From Bacillus timonensis (GTDB taxonomy: Bacteria; Bacillota; Bacilli; Bacillales; Bacillaceae_L): a stretch of 64,000 nucleotides of DNA. The position numbers and the translations under genes are program-made. The stretch covers positions 1 through 64,000 of the forward strand of contig NZ_SLUB01000015.1 in the NCBI RefSeq assembly GCF_004799755.1, written 5' to 3'. Below the pieces are notes generated by a model. The model searched no databases. It saw only the letters and a program-made list of their open reading frames with translations, and was not told the origin of the DNA. Of the stretch, positions 54,601-61,452 are shown in pieces; within the stretch, counting starts at the first letter, position 1, and each line of letters begins with the position of its first letter.

Positions 54601-54888
54601 CCCAAATCCGTGGTGATTTTTTCGAATGGCATAGACCACATATGTTAGAAAAGGAATAATATCGTCATCATTCGTCCCCACACTATACCAGCATGGCATA
54701 TTTTTTTGATCATGAATAAAGGATGCAAGTGCAGTTGTTTTTCCGTAACCGGCTCCCGAGTGTAGAATGGTTAGCGGATATCTTGGAATCGTTTTCATTT
54801 TCTTCATTAAAGACGGCCTTTGTAAAATGATGTCCTTTAAGTTGGGGGGAGTAATTTTTGTTTGCAGAACCTGTATCTTAATCCCCAT
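51652..54888 (-). CDS. Large MalT-like ATPase regulator with SARP-type winged helix and BTAD
   Basis: A 1078-residue signal-transduction ATPase. Order: STAND/MalT-type nucleotide domain with Walker A LHSGAGYGKTT and LIIDDYHLI; a winged-helix/helical linker; about a dozen TPR-like repeats (about residues 360-800, for example ALRYRCSYKEAEDCYIKAIH); then an OmpR-type winged helix (LRIQTLGRFRVCLGS ... RGKAKELLELFVTM) and a bacterial transcriptional activator domain to the end. Unlike MalT it has no C-terminal LuxR helix-turn-helix; the DNA-binding part is SARP-like, which fits the 11-bp heptamer repeats in the cluster. AAGGGAGG precedes ATG 54888; the frame extends 11 codons further without a ribosome site. 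Confidence 0.9.
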   Translation of the reverse strand: MGIKIQVLQTKITPPNLKDIILQRPSLMKKMKTIPRYPLTILHSGAGYGKTTALASFIHDQKNMPCWYSVGTNDDDIIPFLTYVVYAIRKNHHGFGTELLLYVENIERYVRDEEIRTLCSLFINEIILLNKNVMLIIDDYHLIQHSSSIDHWMAWLIQHLPMNLNLVISSRIKPSWDFLTSMTVKGELLELKQRDLVFSFDEVEVLLSDLYEGDMTDQDIKKIFSLTEGWIIAIGMIRGQLSSDGGLEAILNNKSKSLDELFRFLAMEVFMKQPPMVQQFLENTCIFDELNGKVCDEVLGIRSSGEMLKELSDHNLFLLSIGEGQYRYHALFKEFLEQRLYSTNERHFYNLHIQTARYFQRTGDFNQAIYHLEKSCDFERIAEILHHYGEKMIQNGQLEGLLDRIKKIPESLMNHYYLLWLYKGEALRYRCSYKEAEDCYIKAIHFAHSAGDLEGLSKAYEGQAKIYLDTIQPGKAERYLLQAIEALEENAASSSEDKSRVYQLMAENLANAGHANKAKKWYEKGRELNIPLLDGNLESRLFLRTGKLVEAKKILIQKKVVEQDQKTVHLQQSHRETDLLLSLIESFMGNGQDAKELAESGIKQGVQFQAPFVEACGWMRMGHAVQLLDKYDASLAIQCYETALEIMDELNVARGKAEPLMGLCILYGNRGVYDRAIEFGNKALEETEKVKDAWLSALILLCMGISSVHNEKWEEANKYLTRCEALYGNCGDQYGIALTQLWFAFLYYHQKDKESFNGVITSFLNKVQVGGYDFILTKRTTFGPLDLYNVVPLLLDAQKEGIHLPYVNQLLNNLGYSNITSHPGYTLRIQTLGRFRVCLGSQEVEESDWQRGKAKELLELFVTMRHTLIAREEIFATLWPDHDETAAARDFKVALNALNNALEPNRVARSTPFFIQRIGSSYGLNQQAGYQLDIIEFEEWIHAGLHEKDTEQVIKCLRRALEFYEGDYLPNRRYEDWCISERERLQVLFLRGAERIAQSFVQTEEFDEAIYWCEQIIAKDRTWEEAYRLLMFCYYHKNNRPQAIKWYKKCVSALEDELGVGPMQPTKQMYNLILQHQN

Positions 54889-54909
54889 TGCATTACCTCC
54901 CTTCGTATC

Positions 54910-54927
54910 AAATGCACCCATGCATTT
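54910..54927. promoter_or_regulatory. Short palindrome in the leader of the MalT/BTAD gene
   Basis: AAATGCA-CCCA-TGCATTT, a perfect 7-bp inverted repeat 22 bases before the start codon. It may be an operator or leader hairpin. Confidence 0.35.
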
Positions 54928-54987
54928 TTATGCCAAACCAATTCATAATTTTGGTACTATTTTAACATATCCAAGCCAAAAAAGAAC

Positions 54988-55017
54988 TCGAAATTCAGTT
55001 GAGTTCTTTGACATTGT
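54988..55017 (-). terminator. Terminator of sipV
   Basis: AAGAACTC/GAGTTCTT arms with an 11-base loop, then TTTT on the minus strand, 25 bases after the sipV stop. Confidence 0.85.
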
Positions 55018-55041
55018 TTTATGATGTTGATTCATTTTTCC

Positions 55042-55602
55042 TTAATTCAATAATTCCATTTTGTCGAATGGCCAGTATTTTATGTTTACCTTGCCAACAA
55101 ATTGTTCCATTCTAACAAATCCAAAATGGCGACTATCCCAGCTGTCTAAGCGATTATCTCCAATAACGAAAATATGATTTTCGGGAACGATTGATTCCCC
55201 TGTCACTTCCTCAAGCGTGAAGTCGCCTGTTAGTTGACCTACAATTAGTTCTTGTTTATATTTGTCTAAGAATGGTTCGGGAACACTTTTCCCATTTATA
55301 TAAAGTACATCATCCCGGTATTCAAGTGTGTCGCCAGGTAAACCAATCACCCTTTTTACAAAATCCTCTTCTTTATTTTTATGAAATACAACGATATCAA
55401 AGTGGTCAAGCTCCCCTATTTTCATTCCGATCTTGTTAACCATTAAAAGGTTACCATCCTCAAGGGTTGGCATCATTGATTCACCGTCTACTATGTAGTT
55501 TGTAAAAAAAAAGGCTCGTAAAAATACAACAATGATCAGACTAATTCCTAAAGATTTCATAAAAGAAAAATGATGTTTCTTCTTCGCTGGGGTTTCCTCC
55601 AT
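55042..55602 (-). CDS. sipV: Type I signal peptidase (SipV-like)
   Basis: A 186-residue membrane protease with one N-terminal helix (FMKSLGISLIIVVFLRAFFF), the catalytic Ser in VDGESMMPTL, the catalytic Lys in FVKRVIGLPGD and the later family box FVIGDNRLDSWDSRHFG. It removes signal peptides from secreted proteins. It follows yhjE by 27 bases. In B. subtilis the gene in this neighbourhood (yhjE-sipV) is sipV, hence the symbol; other Sip paralogues cannot be excluded from sequence. Confidence 0.9.
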   Translation of the reverse strand: MEETPAKKKHHFSFMKSLGISLIIVVFLRAFFFTNYIVDGESMMPTLEDGNLLMVNKIGMKIGELDHFDIVVFHKNKEEDFVKRVIGLPGDTLEYRDDVLYINGKSVPEPFLDKYKQELIVGQLTGDFTLEEVTGESIVPENHIFVIGDNRLDSWDSRHFGFVRMEQFVGKVNIKYWPFDKMELLN

Positions 55603-55629
55603 TGCAACTCCACCCTTCGTTTTATCGTG

Positions 55630-56256
55630 TCAAGCCTCATCCTCCTTAAGAAGATTTGAATTGGGCTTTACCTTTAACCATGCTTCCACTCTTTTTCCCA
55701 CAATCCAAAGCACAAATATGATGATGACCACAATAATCGTGCGAACGGGTTGTTGAAAAAGAGCTCGTATATCATAGCCTATGAAGCTTATGGTAAATAT
55801 CATGACTAATTTTCCACATAAAACGGCTAAAACAAATTGGGGAGTACTTACCCTAGATAACCCGGCTACTAAATTAATGGCTGCAGACGGGGTGAATGGA
55901 AAGCATAATAGGAGAAATAAAGGTCCAAATCCGTGCTTTTCTACCCAAGTGATAAGACTCTTTATTTTTTTATGGCGACTGACAAATGAAAAGAAGCGTT
56001 TTTGACCATATTTACGAACTAGGAAAAAGACAAGCAAAGAACCACCAATGGCTCCTATCCATGAATATAAAAATCCAAGCCAAAGTCCAAATGCATTTGC
56101 GTTGGCAACAACAAATGCGACCAGCGGCAGAAACGGAAGAAACGCTTCCAACATTGGAAGAACAATTCCAGGCAATGGACCAAACGACCGGTATTCACTT
56201 AACAAGTCTTCAATGTTTTTCAACGTAATAAGTTCTTTGAGTGTTTCAATATCCAT
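55630..56256 (-). CDS. yhjE: TVP38/TMEM64 family membrane protein (YhjE-like)
   Basis: A 208-residue protein with five or six hydrophobic segments and the SNARE-associated/DedA-like core: FLPLVAFVVANANAFGLWLG, GAIGGSLLVFFLVRKYGQKR and FPFTPSAAINLVAGLSRV. Members of the wider superfamily have been linked to lipid scrambling or flipping; YhjE itself is uncharacterised to my knowledge. AAGGAGAG precedes ATG 56256. It is paired with sipV as in B. subtilis. Confidence 0.88.
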   Translation of the reverse strand: MDIETLKELITLKNIEDLLSEYRSFGPLPGIVLPMLEAFLPFLPLVAFVVANANAFGLWLGFLYSWIGAIGGSLLVFFLVRKYGQKRFFSFVSRHKKIKSLITWVEKHGFGPLFLLLCFPFTPSAAINLVAGLSRVSTPQFVLAVLCGKLVMIFTISFIGYDIRALFQQPVRTIIVVIIIFVLWIVGKRVEAWLKVKPNSNLLKEDEA

Positions 56257-56364
56257 AGGTCTCTCCTTGCAAAAATCAATTCCAGCTTAGGGAATACAAA
56301 AATATTATCTTACTTCATATTGTACACCCATTTGGGCAATCCTACCAAAAAAATTCACTTTAAT

Positions 56365-56396
56365 TAGATAGAAAAAAGACACTAGCAAGCACTAGT
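56365..56396 (-). terminator. Terminator of the S9 peptidase gene
   Basis: CACTAG/CTAGTG arms, followed on the minus strand by TCTTTTTT, 10 bases after the stop codon. Confidence 0.75.
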
Positions 56397-56406
56397 GCCT
56401 TTCAAT

Positions 56407-58398
56407 CTATCCTAAATAATCAACAAACCAGTCTTTAATATGGTTAAGTCGTGATAATCGTAATTTTGGGTTTCCGCTTCGTGATAATTCATGGTTGCTA
56501 CCTGGGAAACGAACAAATTTTGTTGGTTTCTTTTGATGCTTTAATGCCACGTAAAACTGCTCTCCTTGTTCGATTGGACAACGGAAATCACGCTCACCAT
56601 GGATAATTAATAGTGGTGTCTCCACATTTCCCACATATTTTAATGGTGAATGATTCCATAACTTTTCGGCATCTTCAATAAGAGTGCCTTTTAGCTCCCA
56701 TTCAGTAAAGAAGTAGCCAATATCACTTACTCCATAAAAGCTGAGCCAGTTTGAGATGGAGCGTTGTGTAACCGCTGCTTTAAATCGATTTGTATGTCCA
56801 ACAATCCAATTTGTCATGAAACCACCATAGCTTCCACCTGTTACACCAAGCTTTGTTTCATCGACAAAATCAAAATGTTCGACAGCATAATCAGTTGCTG
56901 CCATGACGTCTAAGTAGTCTTTTCCTCCATAGTCACCTCGAACAGCATCAACAAATTGCTGACCATATCCATGACTGCCACGCGGATTCGTAAAGACAAC
57001 GACAAAACCCTTACCTGTTAATACCTGAAACTCATGGAAATATGTATTTGCATACATCGCATGAGGACCTCCATGCACTTCGACAATGGTCGGATATTTT
57101 TTGCCCTCTTCATAACCAAATGGCTTCATGACCCATCCATTAATTTCCCAACCGTCTGGGGCATTGAACGTAAAGGGCTCGGCATCGGACAATTCAACCT
57201 CTTGTAAAAATGCTTCATTCACATGTGTAAGACGATTCAATTCACCCGTACTCAAATCCAAGTAATAAAGATCGCCAGGCTCTGTCGGTTTACTGATTCC
57301 TACCACAGCCTTATGATTATGTACCGCTAAGGCAAACACGTGTTGATTTTCAAATAAGGACGGATACATTTCTCCTTCAATGGAACCGTAATAGACTCCC
57401 GTATTGCCATGGTTAGTCAATAAAAAATAAAAACTTCTACTATCGTCATTCCATATAACACCAGGATTTGAACCGCCTAATTGGAAGTCTGCTGCAACAC
57501 AATCCCCAACATATGCATCGAGTTCACTTGTTAAACAAGTGAATTCAGAGCTATCTACACTGTAAAGCCAGATCTTCGGCAATGTTGCACCTGCAAATTC
57601 CTGTTCATGTCCAATGATTGCAATATATTTGCCATCTGGTGACCAAGACGGTAAGCCAAAGTTGCCTGTGCTGCCCGTAATTTTTTGGTAGCTTTTATCT
57701 TCTACCGACATTACATATACATCAGAGGTTAAATTATAATCTGAATCCTCACTTATATCCCCAACGAATGTGATTTTCGTTCCATCTGGAGACCAACCGC
57801 CTGCAGCATAATCATATTCCCCTGATGTCAATTGCTCTAGTTCACCAGTAGCGATATCAACTAATGCAAGATGTTGATTTTTATTATCTAAAAAGCCTGC
57901 CGCATCTGATTTGTAACGAATTCGCTCGACAACCATTGGTTCAAGCTTCTTCTCATCTTCATTCTTGTTTTTCTTTTCCTTATCTGTGATGCTTTCATCC
58001 TGCGCCAAAGCAGTTGTAAATAAGATTTTTGAACCATCTGGTGACCAGATTGGATTTCTGACACCATTCACACAATATGTAAGCTGTTTCGGCTCACCAC
58101 CGTTTACATTCATAACAAAAATTTGCTGTTTGCCTGAACGATTTGATAGAAACGCGACTGCTTCTCCCTCAGGAGACCACCTTGGCGACCCATCTCGAAC
58201 ATCCCCAAACGTCCACTGTGTAACATTCCCATCTACAGTTCCAACATATAAATGTGAGTTATATTCATGCTTTTCCTTATTAATCTCTGTTTCCACAAAC
58301 GCATAGCGTTTCCCATCTGGAGAAAACTGTGGATCATTCACTGTTTTTAATTCATATAAATCTTCTGCAACGATTCCTCTGCGCTTTTTCTCTGTCAT
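56407..58398 (-). CDS. S9 family acylaminoacyl/prolyl oligopeptidase
   Basis: A 663-residue serine peptidase. A beta-propeller of WD40-like TolB repeats (about residues 20-400, repeated WSPDGxxIxF units) is followed by an alpha/beta-hydrolase domain with Ser in VTGGSYGGFMTNW, Asp in HGERDFRCP and His in PGSNHELSRSG. It should trim short peptides in the cytoplasm, like YuxL of B. subtilis. The frame opens at 58455, but GGGAGAAGG before ATG 58398 and the family start (MTEKKRRGIVAEDLYEL) favour the shorter form. Single gene. Confidence 0.93.
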   Translation of the reverse strand: MTEKKRRGIVAEDLYELKTVNDPQFSPDGKRYAFVETEINKEKHEYNSHLYVGTVDGNVTQWTFGDVRDGSPRWSPEGEAVAFLSNRSGKQQIFVMNVNGGEPKQLTYCVNGVRNPIWSPDGSKILFTTALAQDESITDKEKKNKNEDEKKLEPMVVERIRYKSDAAGFLDNKNQHLALVDIATGELEQLTSGEYDYAAGGWSPDGTKITFVGDISEDSDYNLTSDVYVMSVEDKSYQKITGSTGNFGLPSWSPDGKYIAIIGHEQEFAGATLPKIWLYSVDSSEFTCLTSELDAYVGDCVAADFQLGGSNPGVIWNDDSRSFYFLLTNHGNTGVYYGSIEGEMYPSLFENQHVFALAVHNHKAVVGISKPTEPGDLYYLDLSTGELNRLTHVNEAFLQEVELSDAEPFTFNAPDGWEINGWVMKPFGYEEGKKYPTIVEVHGGPHAMYANTYFHEFQVLTGKGFVVVFTNPRGSHGYGQQFVDAVRGDYGGKDYLDVMAATDYAVEHFDFVDETKLGVTGGSYGGFMTNWIVGHTNRFKAAVTQRSISNWLSFYGVSDIGYFFTEWELKGTLIEDAEKLWNHSPLKYVGNVETPLLIIHGERDFRCPIEQGEQFYVALKHQKKPTKFVRFPGSNHELSRSGNPKLRLSRLNHIKDWFVDYLG

Positions 58399-58575
58399 CC
58401 TTCTCCCGTCCTTTATCACAGAATTGTCAAAGTAGTTTAATACCTTCTTTTCCATTATGCACTACAAATTAAATTATTTCGACACTAGAAATAATTTTTC
58501 CTTCATGTTTCTTGATTCTTTTTAAAAAATGTTCTATCATAAATACAAACATACGTTCTTGAAAGAGGGATAATC

Positions 58576-58941
58576 ATGACAAGAATTCCTGAGGATGACC
58601 GTGATATTTTTGAAAAAGCCATCTTTTTGCCAATGGTTCTTACCATCCTTAATCGTGATCTTTCAGCAATAGAAACGGCTGGCTTTAAATTAAAAAAGCC
58701 ATATCTCCATTTACTTGAACATACCATGAAGAAAGTTCAAAAAGACCTCTACACAATTAAACTACAAATGAAAAAGAAAAATATGAAGGTATGGGAAAAA
58801 CAAAGAGATGAGGCATTTACTCTATTTTCATTCATGTATCGAGGCTATGAAGAGGAGCATAACTACTTTAACCCACGGATTCGAAATGAGGTTCAACAGC
58901 TGCTCGAATCTTATTTCGTCGAAAATAGTACCAGTGAGTAG
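58576..58941 (+). CDS. yhjD: YhjD-like conserved protein
   Basis: A 121-residue soluble, helical, Lys-rich protein starting MTRIPEDDRDIFEKAIFLP and ending with YNYF-type aromatic blocks (RGYEEEHNYFNPRIRNEV). It matches my memory of YhjD from B. subtilis, where it also lies near comK and yhjE. No catalytic motif and no known role. GAGGG precedes the ATG. It converges on comK; no terminator is evident between them. Confidence 0.75.
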   Translation: MTRIPEDDRDIFEKAIFLPMVLTILNRDLSAIETAGFKLKKPYLHLLEHTMKKVQKDLYTIKLQMKKKNMKVWEKQRDEAFTLFSFMYRGYEEEHNYFNPRIRNEVQQLLESYFVENSTSE

Positions 58942-58975
58942 CAAAGCACCATTCAGGCAGAAATGAACGTTTAGA

Positions 58976-59527
58976 TTAGATACCAGTTTTATTGGGTAAG
59001 TTATCGTTGCTTTGAGGATTTATGACGAAATTAATGCGTTTATTTGGTTTGTCCATTCGATTTGTGACAATAGTCCGAAGTTGTGCAGTTCTATGGAGCT
59101 GGTTTTGGAAGGAGCCCTTCGAGATTTGCAGTTGAATGGCTTGCTTATTTGTAAATATAACAGTTGTTTCCTCATGTAGACTAAACTTACAATCTGAGAC
59201 GTAATTATGAGATAGCCAAGCACACTCCTGTTTTGTTGGAGAAGCGGTTGGAAATAAAAAAATCTTATTAGAAGCTTCTACAATGATCGGCGCCTTATGA
59301 GTCACCCCCATAATTTCACGCGTTCCTTCTTGCCGACCTTTAAGTGAACTTCCAAAATAACGGCAGCTTCGATCGACAATCTCAGTCGGTTTCATGGTAA
59401 CTACATATTCACCTTCAACTTCAAGTACTCTTGAACAGGTATTATTTCCTATTTCAATTGGAAGTACCGCCATTGTATCAGGGTTAATCTCATATTCCAC
59501 TAAATAAGTGCTATTTGTACCTTCCAT
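58976..59527 (-). CDS. comK: Competence transcription factor ComK
   Basis: A 183-residue protein clearly of the ComK family: YLVEYEINPDTMAVLP, the DRSCRYFGSSLKGRQEGTRE core (about residues 52-71), HKAPIIVEASNKIFLFPT and SFQNQLHRTAQLRTIV. ComK activates the DNA-uptake genes and recombination genes such as addAB by binding AT-boxes. The C-terminus (after about residue 160) is shorter and diverged relative to B. subtilis ComK, where that end is the MecA/ClpCP degradation signal. AAAAGGGG precedes ATG 59527. I found no perfect AAAA-N5-TTTT pair upstream. Confidence 0.9.
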   Translation of the reverse strand: MEGTNSTYLVEYEINPDTMAVLPIEIGNNTCSRVLEVEGEYVVTMKPTEIVDRSCRYFGSSLKGRQEGTREIMGVTHKAPIIVEASNKIFLFPTASPTKQECAWLSHNYVSDCKFSLHEETTVIFTNKQAIQLQISKGSFQNQLHRTAQLRTIVTNRMDKPNKRINFVINPQSNDNLPNKTGI

Positions 59528-59614
59528 TCATTCATCCCCTTTTTAAATTATTTTAATTTTTAAACTAATGGAAGCATTTTCATAATATCACTTCTAGGTA
59601 TTTATAACTATACC

Positions 59615-59637
59615 GTTCACAAAACGTTCACAAAAAA
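59615..59637 (-). repeat. Tandem CGTTCACAAAA pair upstream of comK
   Basis: Two direct copies of CGTTCACAAAA (plus-strand reading) lie next to each other about 90 bases before the comK start, followed by an A-rich run. They could be part of the comK control region; no protein is assigned. Confidence 0.4.
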
Positions 59638-59694
59638 ATAACGGGTTCTTGATTCTCAGGTGGTGCAAAACAGTAAATCACAATAACGTTTTTG

Positions 59695-59720
59695 GCGTGA
59701 ATTCACACACGAATTCACGC
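59695..59720. repeat. Perfect 10-bp inverted repeat upstream of comK
   Basis: GCGTGAATTC and GAATTCACGC around a 6-base ACACAC loop, about 170 bases upstream of the comK start. On the plus strand it is followed by TTTCATTTTC. It may be an operator or a weak terminator separating the repeat array from comK. Confidence 0.5.
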
Positions 59721-59936
59721 TTTCATTTTCTTGTTACAGTAACGTTTAATGCAGTTTTATAAAAATATTATTAAAACTCACATCAGTTTTTTGGCAGTGT
59801 TACAAAACTTATTGTACAGTGAGAATGTGCTTCTGAAAATAGGTGCGATATTGTCGGTGAATTGCTTTTCGGTCCAAAGTTGAACATGCAACAGCGTGTT
59901 TGCTGAATAAAGTAAATTCTAATATTAAAGGAGTTA

Positions 59937-60452
59937 CTCGACTTCGGACACAACCGTGATATTTTGGCTGTCCTTTGTCCGAAGATGCCTCGACTTCGGA
60001 CATAACCGCGATGGTTTGGCTTTCCTTTGTCTGAAGATGCCTTGACTTCGGACACAACCGCGATGGTTTGGCTTTCCCTTGTCCGAAGATGCCTTGACTT
60101 CGGACATAACCGCGATGGTTTGGCTTTCCCTTGTCTGAAGATGCCTCGACTTCGGACACAACCGCGATATTTTGGCTGTCCTTTGTCAGAAGATGCCTTG
60201 ACTTCGGACATAACCGTAATATTTTGGCTTTCCTTTGTCTGAAGATGCCTCGACTTCGGACATAACCGCGATGGTTTGGCTTTCCCTTGTCTGAAGATGC
60301 ATCGTCTTCGGACATAACCGCGATGGTTTGGCTTTCCTTTATCTGAAGATGCCTTGACTTCGGACACATCCGCGATATTTTGGCTTTCCCTTGTCTGAAG
60401 ATGCATCGACTTCGGACACATCCGCGATGGTTTGGCTTTCCCTTGTCTGAAT
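59937..60452. repeat. 52-bp tandem repeat array (ten copies) with hairpin arms
   Basis: Ten head-to-tail units of 52 bp (the last incomplete). Each holds CTTCGGACA and TGTCYGAAG, which pair either within a unit (25-base loop) or across the unit border with a 9-base loop. All ten CTTCGGACA arms are intact; the partner arm is TGTCCGAAG in copies 1 and 3 and mostly TGTCTGAAG elsewhere, still pairing by G-U in plus-strand RNA. The stretch between arms exists in two forms (GCGATGGTTTGG and GTGATATTTTGG types). No frame looks like a real gene: long open frames run through on the minus strand only because the unit lacks stops. Confidence 0.92.
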
Positions 60453-60583
60453 ATTCACTGACTTTATTTCTCTAAAAAGTTTGACTATGATTTTTACTGT
60501 GATCTGACCTTAGAAATCCTATGCGTTTTAATATGATAATAATTGGTCTTTTTGCACCTCATAACGGAGCACGTTACAAAAAA

Positions 60584-60646
60584 AGTGGACTTCTTTTTAA
60601 AATGCTCTTTTTATAACGAAAGACCATTTTTAAAAGAAACCCACTG
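60584..60646. repeat. Imperfect long inverted repeat
   Basis: AGTGGACTTCTTTTTAAAA (about 60584-60602) is largely complementary to TTTTTAAAAGAAACCCACT (about 60628-60646), with a 25-base centre. It lies between the tandem array and repeat copy C. The rest of 60453-60657 shows nothing else. Confidence 0.5.
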
Positions 60647-60657
60647 ACCCTTTCTAT

Positions 60658-60780
60658 TGTCTAGCTCGGGACGTCATCGACTCCCAGGTCTAGCCAATCG
60701 CTTCTGGAAGTATGATACACCTTCTCCTAAGCGCTCGTTTTTGCTTGTCAGCGACGTGCCGACACGCATAGCGCCTTTCT
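60658..60780 (-). repeat. Interspersed palindromic repeat, copy C (inverted)
   Basis: Read on the plus strand: TGTCTAGCTC, GGTCTAGCCAATCGCTTC, CACCTTCT, AAGCGCTCG, TGCTTGTCAGCG and a GCGCC end, the reverse order of copies A and B. It abuts the 3' end of the 70-residue gene at 60780. Confidence 0.8.
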
Positions 60781-60992
60781 CATGAATTCTCATTTATTTG
60801 GCCAAGTTCCTTTTCTGCAAGATATGCATTTGCTTGTTCTAATGTCGTATGCTCGTCAACCGAATTACCCGCATAGACTGATTCCGAAAGAAAAGGATTA
60901 GTTGTATCAAGTGAGTTTGACATACCAAAGACCGGATTTAATGGCGTATTCATTGGGATATCGTAATTTGTATGCTCATTTGGATTTTTCAT
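60780..60992 (-). CDS. Small hydrophilic protein of unknown function, 70 aa
   Basis: A 70-residue acidic, Asn/Pro-rich, probably disordered protein with two hydrophobic-poor halves (NYDIPMNTPLNPVFGMSNSL; TTLEQANAYLAEKELGQ). A strong GGAGGTGG lies six bases before its ATG, so it is very likely translated. I recognise no domain; size, composition and setting suggest a sporulation or late-growth protein, but this is a guess. Its stop codon touches repeat copy C. Confidence 0.7.
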   Translation of the reverse strand: MKNPNEHTNYDIPMNTPLNPVFGMSNSLDTTNPFLSESVYAGNSVDEHTTLEQANAYLAEKELGQINENS

Positions 60993-61146
60993 TTTTTTCC
61001 ACCTCCATTATTATGATGCATGAAAATTTAAAATATCATACTCCGATGTTGAGTATTCCAAATATATTTTTAAAAAGTCAAAAAATTCAGTTGATTTTAC
61101 GTCGCTACCTAAATATACTATTAAAAAGGGTTTGGGGTGAGATTTC

Positions 61147-61383
61147 GTGAAGAATAGAAAAACATACTCTGAGTTCAAGAGGTCACGAGATACAAAAAAT
61201 TTAAAAACACCTAGGCAATCGGTATTAGACATATATATTCAAATGATTATTGATGAGAGCCTATTTAAACGAAAAAAAGAGCTTTTGGAAACGAAGGTTA
61301 ACGAAGCGATTGATACCAAAAATGAAGGTTTGTTTATGGAAGCATCGACAGAATACCGAAAACTATATAGTAAAACATTGTAG
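61147..61383 (+). CDS. IDEAL-domain small protein (YhzC-like)
   Basis: A 78-residue basic protein. The C-terminal 35 residues fit the IDEAL domain of Bacillus (KELLETKVNEAIDTKNEGLF, then MEASTEYRKLY), a helical pair found in several small regulators and in ComK-neighbourhood proteins such as YhzC. No molecular role is known. It starts at GTG 61147 behind GGGGTGAG and ends at a bidirectional terminator shared with aceA. Confidence 0.75.
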   Translation: MKNRKTYSEFKRSRDTKNLKTPRQSVLDIYIQMIIDESLFKRKKELLETKVNEAIDTKNEGLFMEASTEYRKLYSKTL

Positions 61384-61407
61384 AAATTGGAATTTCTTAG
61401 AATCCAT

Positions 61408-61441
61408 AAAAACTGACTAACAATCATGTTAGCCAGTTTTT
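61408..61441. terminator. Bidirectional terminator IDEAL gene / aceA
   Basis: AAACTG-A-CTAAC and GTTAG-C-CAGTTT arms with one A-C mismatch and a 6-base loop; T6 on the plus strand and T runs on the minus strand. Confidence 0.85.
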
Positions 61442-61452
61442 TCATGCATCGG

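Noticed and set aside
59528-59640. A clear ComK autoregulatory K-box
   Set aside because: The region is AT-rich, but no AAAA-N5-TTTT pair with the right spacing was found; only partial matches.
59783-60421. Repetitive protein-coding genes on the minus strand
   Set aside because: Several frames stay open at once because the 52-bp unit has no stop codons; the frame shifts from unit to unit, there is no ribosome site, and the peptides are repeats of KSRHLQTKESQ type with no fold.
59937-60452. CRISPR array
   Set aside because: Palindromic 27-bp units separated by about 25 bp look CRISPR-like, but the segments between them are nearly the same in all copies, and no cas gene is in the window.
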